This document shows positions 24,706-32,951 of a stretch of 64,000 nucleotides of DNA, piece by piece. A program made the position numbers and the translations under genes. The DNA is from Alphaproteobacteria bacterium (GTDB taxonomy: Bacteria; Pseudomonadota; Alphaproteobacteria; Sphingomonadales; Sphingomonadaceae). Under the pieces are notes generated by a model that searched no databases, was not told the DNA's origin, and saw nothing but the letters and a program-made list of their open reading frames with translations. The stretch spans positions 77,512-141,511 of the forward strand of contig JAFANP010000035.1 in the NCBI GenBank assembly GCA_019232625.1, written 5' to 3'. Every line of letters starts with the position of its first letter. The stretch's first letter is position 1.

Positions 24706-25834
24706 GTTCCGTAGCCTTCGATAAGAGATTGAGGCTAGAAATAGCCAGCGCAGGAGTGAGGGTGACTCCAAATGTGCTGGACACCTGGTATAGGTGCGGC
24801 CACTTTGGTATCTTTTCCACTTTTCTTACAACTTCGTCGAAATATGTGGTGTAAGCGTGTGCATCACGCAGAGCCTGACCTTTAAGGCGCCCTTCACTTA
24901 TATCTGCATAATAGAAGCGCTGCCGCTCCTTGATATGCGCAATCTCGAAGGACTTGAGACGAGCAATTCCGCCGTGCAACAGGGCAGTGGGTATGCCGTA
25001 GAAAATTGCTAGAACGAATACCTGTACAGATACGCCTATTAGCATCGAGGTATCCAGCTGCCTATGGGTATATACAACTCCAAAGAATGCCAAAGACGAC
25101 AGAACGAGAGCTGTAATCGTAGGTGACAAAATCAGGTTAGACAGAAAGGCAATTCCGCCGCATTGGTCGGAGCTGAAGGGCAATATCCGTATGGATCTGT
25201 TGTCCACCAGCCGTTTGAGAAAGGAAGCTTGAAACCAGACGATCCCGGAGAAAATGTGTAAAATGCTAGGGAGAAGCAGCGCATGCATATAGAATTTGTA
25301 CAGAGCGTCTCCGAGGTACCCTCGCCTAAAAGTGCTAGAATCCCAGAAATCGAGCGGTGCTAAGCGGCCCGGCCAAAAGTTTTGGTATGTGGTCCACGCA
25401 AAAGCGGCGATTCCAACAGTGAACAAAGCAGAATATAACGCTCGGCTCCGATCGGACTCTAAAGCGACGAATCTTAACAGTGGCATTAGAAGCTTATCGT
25501 GGAACGCCAGCTTAGCTGGGTCTTGGGAAAGGGCAGCATAACTGCGCCGAGTTCTCACTGCCCTTTTCAGTGTCGCATAAATGGTAGGCGGTAGGGTTAG
25601 CTGGATGAGAAACCATCCCCAAATTCCCGGATGCTCAAGAAACCCGTACCCTTTTTGTCCTAAGAATAGGGATCCGTCTGCAAATGAGCATAAGGCAAGA
25701 GAAGCTACCGCGAACGCTACGAGAACCGCGTTTCTTTCGCTGAATCCCTTTATACCCACCCCACGCAAAAGTCGGTGTGGCACAAAGGCTGGGTGTCTGT
25801 AGAATGCAGTGGATAGGGCTCGGGTCGCGCTCAT
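24674..25834 (-). CDS. Polytopic membrane protein, function unknown
   Basis: The 386-residue protein has about seven hydrophobic segments (NAVLVAFAVASLALCSF, WGWFLIQLTLPPTIYATL, LYSALFTVGIAAFAW, LLLPSILHIFSGIVWF, FLSNLILSPTITALVLSSLAFFGVVY, MLIGVSVQVFVLAIFYGI) and a basic C-terminal half. The start codon lies inside the inverted-repeat motif at 25831-25849. The gene is tail-to-tail with the CDP-alcohol transferase and equally AT-rich. No family recognised; pairing suggests a role in the same lipid-related step. Confidence 0.75.
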   Translation of the reverse strand: MSATRALSTAFYRHPAFVPHRLLRGVGIKGFSERNAVLVAFAVASLALCSFADGSLFLGQKGYGFLEHPGIWGWFLIQLTLPPTIYATLKRAVRTRRSYAALSQDPAKLAFHDKLLMPLLRFVALESDRSRALYSALFTVGIAAFAWTTYQNFWPGRLAPLDFWDSSTFRRGYLGDALYKFYMHALLLPSILHIFSGIVWFQASFLKRLVDNRSIRILPFSSDQCGGIAFLSNLILSPTITALVLSSLAFFGVVYTHRQLDTSMLIGVSVQVFVLAIFYGIPTALLHGGIARLKSFEIAHIKERQRFYYADISEGRLKGQALRDAHAYTTYFDEVVRKVEKIPKWPHLYQVSSTFGVTLTPALAISSLNLLSKATELIGGHSLSRL

Positions 25835-25849
25835 AATCGGGAGTTATCC
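25831..25849 (-). promoter_or_regulatory. Inverted-repeat start-site motif, copy 2 (module 1 right)
   Basis: The reverse complement is GGATAACTCCCGATTATGA, identical over 19 bp to copy 1 in opposite orientation. The ATG within it is the start codon of the 24674-25834 gene, so any transcript starting near the motif would be almost leaderless. It is preceded by GCGAG, also present before copy 4. Confidence 0.75.
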
Positions 25850-26018
25850 CTCGCGGAGTTGGCGCATTCGTAGCCGCTGAATTGCTGAAGCGAAAGCACC
25901 TCCGCTGAAGATGCTGGCGCAGGCGAAGGCGACAAGATCGGGTACGCACCTCCCTACATTCGCCTGAGAGCCCCGCAGCGTGCGTTGCTCGCATTCGTCA
26001 GGTTGAGGCGATCTGATC

Positions 26019-26036
26019 GATAACCCCGATTTATGA
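26019..26036 (+). promoter_or_regulatory. Inverted-repeat start-site motif, copy 3 (module 2 left)
   Basis: GATAACCCCGATTTATGA is an 18-bp perfect inverted match to copy 4 and differs from copies 1 and 2 by one lost and one gained T, which keeps the length. The ATG within it is the start codon of the 26033 gene. Confidence 0.75.
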
Positions 26037-26881
26037 TCGCCTTCAGTGAGGGGCTCGATCTAGCGATTCAGCTTCAGGACCTGGAGCTGGTGGAGGCGCC
26101 GCGTTCACCGGTTCAGGAGATACGCCTGCTGCGGCATCCACAGCTCGGGCTGGTACTGACGATCAATGGCGAACTGCAACATGTGCAGGCTTGGCAGGCC
26201 CTTTATCACGAGCCGGTGGTCCACATTCCCGCGAGCTTCATTGGCGAGCTGCGCGATGTGTTGATCCTCGGAGGGGGTTCGCTCTTTGCCGCAGCCGAGG
26301 CGCTCAAATACCCCACCATCCGCCGATGCGTGCTGGTCGACCATGACCGCAGCGTGCTCGACCTGATGGCTCGGCATTACGAGCACGCAAGCCGAGTGCT
26401 CGAGGATGATCGTCTCGCCTATTTTGCCGGCGACGCCCTTGCCTTTGTCCGCCAATGTTCCGACCGTTTCGATTTGATCGTGAACGACTGCCTCGATCTC
26501 TTGGCGGCCGTGCGAGGGGTGCGCTCGCCATTCCGCATGCTTGCGGATCTGCTAAGCGAAGAGGGCGTCTGTGGAGATCTAATTTACCGCCACCTATTCG
26601 AGCGAACACATTTTCAGGCGACCCGCGAGCTTCTGACTGAATTCGCCAACCAGGCTGTGTCCATGGTGACGGTGCCCGAATACCCCGGCGTGCTGCATGG
26701 GCTCGTAATGTGGGGCACGGCGCCCGTCACGCAGGAGATGCGCCAGCCGATCAATCGTGTGCAAGCGGCATGGGCATTGAGCGGCGACCACCCGTGCGAA
26801 TTCTATGATCCCCGTTTCCTTGCCTTCCACCTCTATCTCTCGCCCTTTCTCGCCCACGCCTGGCGCGGCGAGGCTAGCTGA
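26033..26881 (+). CDS. Spermidine-synthase-like (aminopropyltransferase fold) protein
   Basis: The 282-residue protein follows the polyamine synthase plan: a beta-rich N-terminus (EIRLLRHPQLGLVLTINGELQHVQ), WQALYHEPVVHIP (compare YHE..VHPP), the nucleotide-binding VLILGGGSLFAAAEAL, VLVDHDRSVLDLMARHY, FAGDALAFVRQ and FDLIVNDCLDLL. The usual GGGDG is GGGSL and the catalytic DxxDP reads NDCLDLL, so the chemistry may differ: possibly a methyltransferase or a new aminopropyl transfer. It starts inside the inverted-repeat motif and overlaps the opposing gene by eight bases. Confidence 0.8.
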   Translation: MIAFSEGLDLAIQLQDLELVEAPRSPVQEIRLLRHPQLGLVLTINGELQHVQAWQALYHEPVVHIPASFIGELRDVLILGGGSLFAAAEALKYPTIRRCVLVDHDRSVLDLMARHYEHASRVLEDDRLAYFAGDALAFVRQCSDRFDLIVNDCLDLLAAVRGVRSPFRMLADLLSEEGVCGDLIYRHLFERTHFQATRELLTEFANQAVSMVTVPEYPGVLHGLVMWGTAPVTQEMRQPINRVQAAWALSGDHPCEFYDPRFLAFHLYLSPFLAHAWRGEAS

Positions 26882-27743
26882 TGAAGGCGCGACGAAAACT
26901 CAAATCCGGGGAAGGGCTGCTGATCTCGTCGTAAAAAATCCGAGCTTTTTTCCAAGCGCGGGAATCGAGAATGCGGGCGTTGCACTGCCTCAGTTCCGCC
27001 GGTTCGCTCATGTAGCCGTATTGCACGAGGTATTGTTCTGCTTCCTTGTCGGTAACTGCCCAGGCAGAGCCGAGAAGCGAGCTCACCCGGTCCTGCGCCC
27101 GCCGCGCCGGAGAGACGCGATTGATCTGTAGGTAGGGAATGTTCTTGTAGTGCGAGATGTCGATCTCGATGCCCGATTTTCTGGCTATGCCCTGGGCGAC
27201 GAAACCATGCTGCGCGGGGCAGCGGGCTAAGCGGCCGCGAACGCGCGCGCGAACGCCGAAGAAGCTCGGATGGAAGAAATGAGGAATTGCCCGAAGAAGC
27301 AGCTTAGTCGGCACCACCCCGACCAAGCCCTCTCCTACAAATCCGTAGCGGGCATACAGGCCGACTAGCGTTTCCCCGTTTAAGCTGCCGATCCTGAGGG
27401 CCGCGTCTGAACCGGCGAAAAATTCTATCGCTTGGTACTCCTCGTTCGAGATTTTGCCCTCGAACTGATAAAGTTGGTTCCAGCGGGTTGCGTTCTCCAT
27501 CGGGTCGCTTGGAAAAAGCTGAGCGTATGGCGAGATCAGCCCGTCGAAAACGATTTGATCGCCGTCGCCGACGACGTTCTCGTGGAGCCCCCGCCGCCAA
27601 AGATCCATCGCACCGTCGAACGAGTTTTGCCGGGTGACCCTCTGCAGCGCCTCCGAGAACGCATAGCCGCCGATGGCGCCGACAATCGTCTGCGCTGCCG
27701 CCTCGAGCAGCGGTTTCCACAGCAGTTCGACGCCCATAGTCAT
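26874..27743 (-). CDS. Hypothetical protein with an N-terminal hydrophobic helix
   Basis: The 289-residue protein begins TMGVELLWKPLLEAAAQTIVGAIGGYAFSEAL, a likely membrane-associated helix. A mixed domain follows, including FGVRARVRGRLARCPAQHGFVAQGIARKSG, which looks like a small beta-barrel (OB-like) segment. I recognise no family. The start codon lies inside the inverted-repeat motif copy 4. It is paired tail-to-tail with the spermidine-synthase-like gene. Confidence 0.65.
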   Translation of the reverse strand: MTMGVELLWKPLLEAAAQTIVGAIGGYAFSEALQRVTRQNSFDGAMDLWRRGLHENVVGDGDQIVFDGLISPYAQLFPSDPMENATRWNQLYQFEGKISNEEYQAIEFFAGSDAALRIGSLNGETLVGLYARYGFVGEGLVGVVPTKLLLRAIPHFFHPSFFGVRARVRGRLARCPAQHGFVAQGIARKSGIEIDISHYKNIPYLQINRVSPARRAQDRVSSLLGSAWAVTDKEAEQYLVQYGYMSEPAELRQCNARILDSRAWKKARIFYDEISSPSPDLSFRRAFIS

Positions 27744-27757
27744 AAATCGGGGTTATC
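27740..27757 (-). promoter_or_regulatory. Inverted-repeat start-site motif, copy 4 (module 2 right)
   Basis: The reverse complement GATAACCCCGATTTATGA is identical to copy 3 in inverted orientation. It contains the start codon of the 26874-27743 gene and is preceded by GCGAG, as in copy 2. The second tyrosine recombinase gene begins 133 bp to the right. Confidence 0.75.
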
Positions 27758-27889
27758 CCTCGCATCGGCGGTATAGCCGACGGTAGCGATAGCAGGAAGG
27801 CGGCAAGGCTTCGGAAAACAATGTCCGTTACGGACGCAATCTCTCGCCGTCGGGGCACGGCAGCCGCGCCCGTGGTGGGGGATTGAATT

Positions 27890-28819
27890 TTGATCGTAAC
27901 CGAGGCCGCGGCGGCTTATGTGAGCCGCTTTACATCGACGCGTGACCCATCCGAGCACACAGTCCGGGCATATCGATCCGATCTCCGAAACTACTCGGAT
28001 TTTGTGGCAGCCCGCGGACTTTGCCCCCAACGAGAGGATACCGTGCTGGCGTACGCGCGCTATCTGACCGCTGACCGGGCCGCCGCTCCTCGTACGCTGC
28101 GCCGTCGAATGGCCTGCCTGCGGGGGTTCTACAAGGATCTGGTCCGCACGGGCGTGATTGAGCGCTCACCATTTGCGCAGTTGGAGATGCAGCTGCCGCG
28201 CGCGCGGTCGCTGCCTCGCGGGATTACTCGGACGGATGCGGCGCGGCTGGCGGACCGCGCCTGGGCTGTCTGCTCGACCCGCGCGAGCCGAGAATCGCAG
28301 CGATTTGCCATCGCGGTACTGGTGTTGCTGGCGACCGGCATTCGCGTCGGCGAGCTCGTCCAACTGCGGCCCTGCGACTATGACGCAGACAGCGGTGCGC
28401 TGCTCGTCCGTGGCAAGGGTCGTAAGGAACGGCGCGTCTTCATCGTCGACGATCGGCTGCGCCGGCTGCTGGCCCGGCTTGCTGACCTGGCTGGCGCCGC
28501 AACGCTGCTCGGACCCGGCGGCGGTCCCTGGTCCACCCAGGCCGTCCGGCGCAGCCTGCGCAGCTTCGCGACCGGGATAGGACTCTCAACGCCGGTCACG
28601 CCGCACATGCTACGGCATACTTGCGCCACGCTGTTGCTCGAAGATGGCGTGGACTTACGATTTCTGCAGCGGCTCCTTGGCCACGAGAACATCGCGACCA
28701 CTGCGATTTACGCGCATGTCGGCGATATGGGCCTCAAGCGCGCATTGGAAGAAGCGCGGCTGCTGGCGACCTTGACGCTCGCCACGACGAGAAATCAGTC
28801 GGCGGCTAAGAGGCGGTGA
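27890..28819 (+). CDS. XerC/D-like tyrosine recombinase
   Basis: The 309-residue protein (TTG start) has the SAM-like N-terminal domain (AYVSRFTSTRDPSEHTVRAYRSDLRNYSDFV) and a complete catalytic set: R in TGIRVGELVQL, K in GKGRKERRV, HMLRHTCATLL, LLGHENIATTAIYAH with the tyrosine nucleophile. Size and motifs fit cellular Xer or phage- and cassette-type recombinases. It sits immediately beside the two inverted-repeat modules and not at an element end, so these repeats are natural candidate substrates. Confidence 0.9.
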   Translation: MIVTEAAAAYVSRFTSTRDPSEHTVRAYRSDLRNYSDFVAARGLCPQREDTVLAYARYLTADRAAAPRTLRRRMACLRGFYKDLVRTGVIERSPFAQLEMQLPRARSLPRGITRTDAARLADRAWAVCSTRASRESQRFAIAVLVLLATGIRVGELVQLRPCDYDADSGALLVRGKGRKERRVFIVDDRLRRLLARLADLAGAATLLGPGGGPWSTQAVRRSLRSFATGIGLSTPVTPHMLRHTCATLLLEDGVDLRFLQRLLGHENIATTAIYAHVGDMGLKRALEEARLLATLTLATTRNQSAAKRR

Positions 28820-29139
28820 AGCTGATCGGCCGACAGGCCGTTCCCCGGGCCGCCTCCCGCGCGGCGTTCTTCTTCGAAGGCGGCAAGCATGCGGCCATAG
28901 CGCGGGAGCATCGGCATGTGGCTGTTGAGGTCGCGGCCGGCGAACTCCTGAAACAGATCGAGCTTCGCGACCAGGAAATTGGCAACGCTGTAATGGTCGG
29001 CCTCCTCGTTGCCGTCGAAGCCGTGGAAGCGGGCGTAATAGGATTCGGCGAACTGCTCGGCCTGGCCAGGCGGAAGCGCGGCGAGCGAATCCTCAATGCC
29101 GCGATACATGTTCATGATCGCACTGACTTCCTCGACCAC
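28795..29139 (-). pseudogene. YfbU-family fragment lacking its N-terminus
   Basis: The 114 residues contain IMNMYRGIEDSLAAL..FAESYYARFHGFDGNEEADHYSVANFLVAKLDLFQEFAGRDLNSHMPMLPRYGRMLAAFE, the C-terminal two-thirds of YfbU-type proteins (full length is about 160 residues). The region that should encode the N-terminus is occupied by the coupling-protein fragment on the other strand. Homology of both stops around 29130-29140, which marks a rearrangement junction. Confidence 0.7.
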
Positions 29140-29635
29140 GCCCTACCTGCTGGGGAATTTCGCCACCAAGATCTGGCACAGCAACGCTTGCGCCGAGACT
29201 AACCGTTGGGCGGCCGACACGCTCGGCCAAGTGGTGAAGCAGCGGGCGAGCTACAGCGAAGGCGAAGGCTCGAGCCAGAATTGGGGCATGAATATGGGCG
29301 AAGGGAGGAGTTCGGGCAGCAGCACGAATTACGGCGGCAGCCAAAGCTACGGGCGCGGTATCAATAGCGGCGGCGGCAGTTCGACCTGGGGGTCGGGCAA
29401 CTCGCAGAACGACAGCGATAATTGGGGCCGCAACCGGGGCGGCAGTACCAGCAGCAATGTCAGCCACGGCTATTCGGAACAGGTCGGTTACCTGATCGAG
29501 CCGGGCGAGTTCGGGCGGATGTTGAAGACGGGCGGACCCGCCAACGGCAACCGCGTCTCGGCGATCTGGTATCAGGCCGGACGGCGCTTTGCCGCCTCCA
29601 GCGGCAACGCATTGCTGGCGGAATTCCAGCAATGA
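29096..29635 (+). pseudogene. C-terminal fragment of a conjugative coupling protein (T4CP type)
   Basis: PYLLGNFATKIWHSNACAETNRWAADTLGQVVKQRASY resembles the C-terminal domain of TraD/VirD4-class coupling ATPases (a LLGNxxTKIxHxNxxxETN pattern). A long serine/glycine/asparagine-rich linker follows (EGSSQNWGMNMGEGRSSGSSTNYGGSQSYGRG..), and the end is EQVGYLIEPGEFGRMLKTGGPANGNRVSAIWYQAGRRF. The P-loop ATPase part is absent. The start given in the track lies in the junction with the yfbU fragment, so it is an accident of the deletion. Confidence 0.65.
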
Positions 29636-30192
29636 AACGGCCGGAAGGGCTCACGGGCTTCATCGGACAGCCGGTGGTGACGCTGGTGCTGGTCGCTGCC
29701 GGGGCGTTCGCGCTGTATCAGGTGGCGGTCTCGGGCGCGTGGGTGCTGGCGCTGGTGGTGCTGGTGGCGCTGGGCGGGGTGGCCAAGGCCAACCGCGAAG
29801 TGACGGCCTACCGGCAATGGAAGCAGGAATGGGATGCGATGGCGCCGAGCCCGGAGGCGGCACCGCGCGAAGCGGGCGGCAAGGCCGGACGCGTCGCGCT
29901 GCTGCTGATCGTGATCGGGCTGATGGCGCTCTATCTGGCGGCGAATCTGGATCAGCCCGGCTTCGGGTTTGCGCTGGCCTGGCTGGTGGGCGGCGGGGTG
30001 GTGGTGCTGGCCGTCGCCCTCGTGCGCAGGGGCCGAAGCGCGGGGGCGGAAGCGCGGGCGAGTTCGCCCTCTGCGGTGGCGCCGGTGACGATCTGCGTGC
30101 AACGGCCGTTATTGCCGGTGCCGGATTTGACGCGGGCTTACGGGGCGCTGCCCGATCATTGCTGCAAGCTGCTGGGGATCGGTCAGCCTTAG
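29632..30192 (+). CDS. Small membrane protein of the former conjugation region
   Basis: The ATG overlaps the stop of the coupling-protein fragment (ATGA). The 186 residues include four hydrophobic segments (VVTLVLVAAGAFALYQVAV, AWVLALVVLVALGGV, VALLLIVIGLMALYLAA, FALAWLVGGGVVVLAVAL) and a soluble tail with two cysteines (PDHCCKLLG). It was presumably transcribed with the coupling-protein gene. No family recognised. Confidence 0.65.
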   Translation: MKRPEGLTGFIGQPVVTLVLVAAGAFALYQVAVSGAWVLALVVLVALGGVAKANREVTAYRQWKQEWDAMAPSPEAAPREAGGKAGRVALLLIVIGLMALYLAANLDQPGFGFALAWLVGGGVVVLAVALVRRGRSAGAEARASSPSAVAPVTICVQRPLLPVPDLTRAYGALPDHCCKLLGIGQP

Positions 30193-31107
30193 TTGCCGTC
30201 AGGCCAGATCGAAACCAAAATCTCCGCCAAGCGAACGCCGGCCTTGGCGATCTGCTCATGCTGCGCCTGGTGCATGTGTTTGTCGTAGCAGCGGCGAGGA
30301 TCCTGTTCGACCGGATCGTGGCACTCGCCGACGCTCACCACCCACAGCGACCCGCTATGGGGAATGTCATGCCGAGTGGAGAAGCGCAGCGGCCTCAGCG
30401 CTTGGCCCGCGAGAGCGAGGCTCTCGGTCGCCCAGCTCGCGGCCCAGGTCCGTGGTATCCCCGGCGTGGCGGATACGCTCGCTAGCTCCGCGTCGCTGTA
30501 GCTCTGGGGGCTGGTTTCGTCCCAATGGCCGTGCAGCTCTCCTGAGTCCGGGGTCCTCGGTGAAATGGAGGGAGTTCGCGCCGTGGGTGCTGGTCTGTCG
30601 TTCCCGGGCACGCTCGGCAGCGGAGGAATCCGGATCAACCACCCGACCCTCCCCGTCGAGATAGACGCCGCCGACATGCATCGGCTGGTGCAGATCGCCG
30701 ACGAAATGGACCAGCATCATCAGCGCCTGGGCGCAGGTGAAACGGAAGCCGGGCTGGTTCGGCCGGAAATGCGTCGCGTTGGGAACCAGCGCGGTGGAAG
30801 GACTGGGGCCGCGGCAGGCGGGTTTCGCGAGGGTTGTGGCGGCGGTATTGATGCCGTGAACCAAGTTCCAGAGGTGGGTGCCGACCGGTCCTTCCTCGTA
30901 GCGCGAACGCTGCACCGCGAGGTCGACGAAATGGTATTGGGTGTGGCAGCCTTTCCCGGTGTGCGGGCATTGGCTCCAATTATTGCGGACGTAATCCTCC
31001 ATCTGGCCGCGCAAGGCGGCGTCATCGGCGAAGGCGCGGCAGACGCTGTCGCGACGCGGATTGCCGTTGTAGCGAAAATTGCGATTCGGCCCGCCGTTTG
31101 GACGCAC
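30189..31107 (-). pseudogene. S1/P1-nuclease-family remnant: N-truncated and frameshifted
   Basis: One frame (30367-31107) gives YHFVDLAVQ..HLWNLVHGINTAATTLA..ALMMLVHFVGDLHQPMHVGG..NSLHFTEDP, with the zinc-binding histidines and HFVGDLHQPMH typical of the family. A second frame (30189-30677) continues with PDSGELHGHWDETSPQSYSDAELASV and ends in WPDGN. The switch lies near 30555. The N-terminal tryptophan and signal peptide are missing: the gene stops at a junction with the relaxase fragment around 31100-31125. This family normally acts as a secreted zinc nuclease. Confidence 0.75.
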
Positions 31108-31934
31108 GCAATCGCCCCACGGACCGGCTGATCCTGGTGCCGGCGGATGCCCCTGCCTGGTGCCATGGCCTGACCCGGCAGATTCTCTGGAACCGGGTCG
31201 AGGCGCATGAGAGGCGCAAGGATGCGCAGACGGCGCGGGAGCTTCGGATCATCATTCCGCGCGAGGTTCCGGCGCAGGCGCGGGCGCAGTTGATCCGCGA
31301 ATATGTGCAAACGAGCTTCGTGGCGAAGGGCATGATTGCCGACGTGGCCTGGCACAATAAGACGGCCTCGGACGGGAAGGAACAGCCGCACGCGCATGTG
31401 ATGCTGACGATGCGTCCCCTCACCGCTGATGGGTTCGGGCTCAAGTCGCGGCATGATTGGGTGCCGGACCCGACGGGGCGGACACATCCGGACGGGCGTC
31501 CGGTCTTGGTCGCCAGCAACGCGGATAGCTGGAACTGCCCGGACTATTTCGAGCGGTGCCGCGAGGATTGGCAGAACATCGCCAACGACGCATTGGCGGA
31601 GGCGGGCTCCGAGGCGCGGATCGATCGGCGTAGCTTGCTGGCCCGCGGCCTGTCGCGCCTGCCGGAGCCCGCCCTGCGGCTCGCCTATTATTTGCGCGAC
31701 CTCTATGGCTGCATGAAAGAGCGGTTCGGCCAGTTCCAGATGGCGCAGCATTACCGCCAGGTGGAACAGGCGGCGCAGGCGGCCTATCGCCGCGCCGACC
31801 CGCTGGCGCTCGGCGGCGCCGAAGCTTCCAACAAAATGCAGCGGTTCTATGGGTGGTTCGAGCGGCAGCTCGGGCGGCTCGAGACGGAGCCGCCGTCGCA
31901 TTCCCACGATTTCAACCTCGGACCGGAACGGTAG
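31098..31934 (+). pseudogene. MobA/MobL-type relaxase lacking its N-terminus
   Basis: The 278-residue ORF has DRLILVPADAPAWCHGLTRQILWNRVEAHERRKDAQTARELRIIIPREV..QLIREYVQTSFVAKGMIADVAWHN..KEQPHAHVMLTMRPL. This is the MobA/MobL relaxase domain from about residue 50 of the normal protein onwards, with its metal-binding HAHVMLT motif. The first part, with the catalytic tyrosine region, is gone and replaced by the S1/P1-nuclease remnant on the other strand; the TTG start at 31098 is in that junction. It is unlikely to nick DNA. Confidence 0.75.
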
Positions 31935-31936
31935 CT

Positions 31937-32398
31937 ATGGGCACAAACTGGCGCGATATGTTCGATGAGCGGGGGCCGCTGGCGCGCGGCACCGATCCCG
32001 CGCCGGCGACGGCGGATGACGGGGCGGCGCTGAGCTCGGCCGAGTACCGGCCGTGGATCGTCCAGCGCGGGCGTACGCAACCGGCGCTGCTGCTGAACCA
32101 GCGGCGCTACGACCCGCGTTCGGGGCTGCTGCTCGGCTGGCAGGCCAGCTACCCGTACCTCGTCGCGGCCGATTATGTGGGCGAGCGAATGATCTCGCTC
32201 GATTTCGGGACGCGGCATTTCGTGATCAAGGGGCATGGGCTGGGCGAGCTGCTACGCCATTTGCAGCAAGGGACGGTGCTCGCCATCCAGGAATATTGCG
32301 CGCAGGTCTGGCCGCAGCTTCCCGAGGGGCCGGTGGTCACCGCGATCAAGAAGGTGGAGCCGCGCTACCGCGAAACCTCGCGGGAGTATGACGGCTAA
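31937..32398 (+). CDS. Hypothetical protein next to the relaxase remnant
   Basis: The ATG at 31937 lies two bases after the relaxase stop. The 153 residues have a disordered N-terminus and a beta-rich core (QRRYDPRSGLLLGWQASYPYLVAADYVGERMISLDFGTRHFVIKGHGLGELLRHLQQGTVLAIQEY). Tight spacing suggests a relaxase-linked gene. I recognise no family. Confidence 0.65.
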   Translation: MGTNWRDMFDERGPLARGTDPAPATADDGAALSSAEYRPWIVQRGRTQPALLLNQRRYDPRSGLLLGWQASYPYLVAADYVGERMISLDFGTRHFVIKGHGLGELLRHLQQGTVLAIQEYCAQVWPQLPEGPVVTAIKKVEPRYRETSREYDG

Positions 32399-32495
32399 AC
32401 GGGGATTGAGGCGCCTTGCCTTTGCGCCTGTCCCAAGGCGGCAGGTTCGGGTAGGATGGCTGCAATTCCCCTGATGGGCTGCGGGAGGAACTAGC

Positions 32496-32933
32496 ATGAC
32501 CGATATTCTCTGGGTGGCTGGCCGGTATCAACTCGGCAACGATCCGGGCTTGTTTCAAGATGCCGCCTATGTCGGCCAGACGCTGGCCTTGCCCTTCAAA
32601 AAGACGTGGCTCGATCCGAACGCCACGGCGGTGAAGCTCATCATCTATACGACGGACGTGGAAACCTGGGGCAGCTGGTCCGGCCACGCCGTTTTCATCA
32701 ACAGTACGGAAGTGGGCCGCTTGAAGGATCCGACCGACACGATGGGACCGCTTGAGCGATTTGAGCTGTCGATCCCGGTCTGGACCTTGAATAGCGCTCT
32801 CGGCGGCAAGGACGAGTTCACCCTGCGCGTCGAGCTCGAAGTGCAAGCGGCGCAGCCGGGCCTGAGCGACGATTTCGTGCTCACGCGCATCGCCAGCGAC
32901 GAGACGATCGCGGCGAAGCTAGGCTGGAAATAG
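32496..32933 (+). CDS. Hypothetical beta-sandwich-like protein
   Basis: The 145-residue protein is beta-rich without signal or membrane segments: VKLIIYTTDVETWGSWSGHAVFINSTEVGRLKDP, then ERFELSIPVWTLN and KDEFTLRVELEVQ, alternating patterns of a galactose-binding-like sandwich. GGGAGGA precedes the ATG. It has no close operon partner. Function unknown. Confidence 0.65.
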   Translation: MTDILWVAGRYQLGNDPGLFQDAAYVGQTLALPFKKTWLDPNATAVKLIIYTTDVETWGSWSGHAVFINSTEVGRLKDPTDTMGPLERFELSIPVWTLNSALGGKDEFTLRVELEVQAAQPGLSDDFVLTRIASDETIAAKLGWK

Positions 32934-32951
32934 GTCAGACCGAACCCTGAT

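Noticed and set aside
27890-28819. Second recombinase as the integrase of the whole element
   Set aside because: It is internal and far from both att sites, whereas the 39625-40797 integrase abuts the right site next to the arm repeats.
30720-31907. 395-residue minus-strand ORF
   Set aside because: It is the antisense of the relaxase remnant and then enters the S1/P1 nuclease region in the wrong frame.
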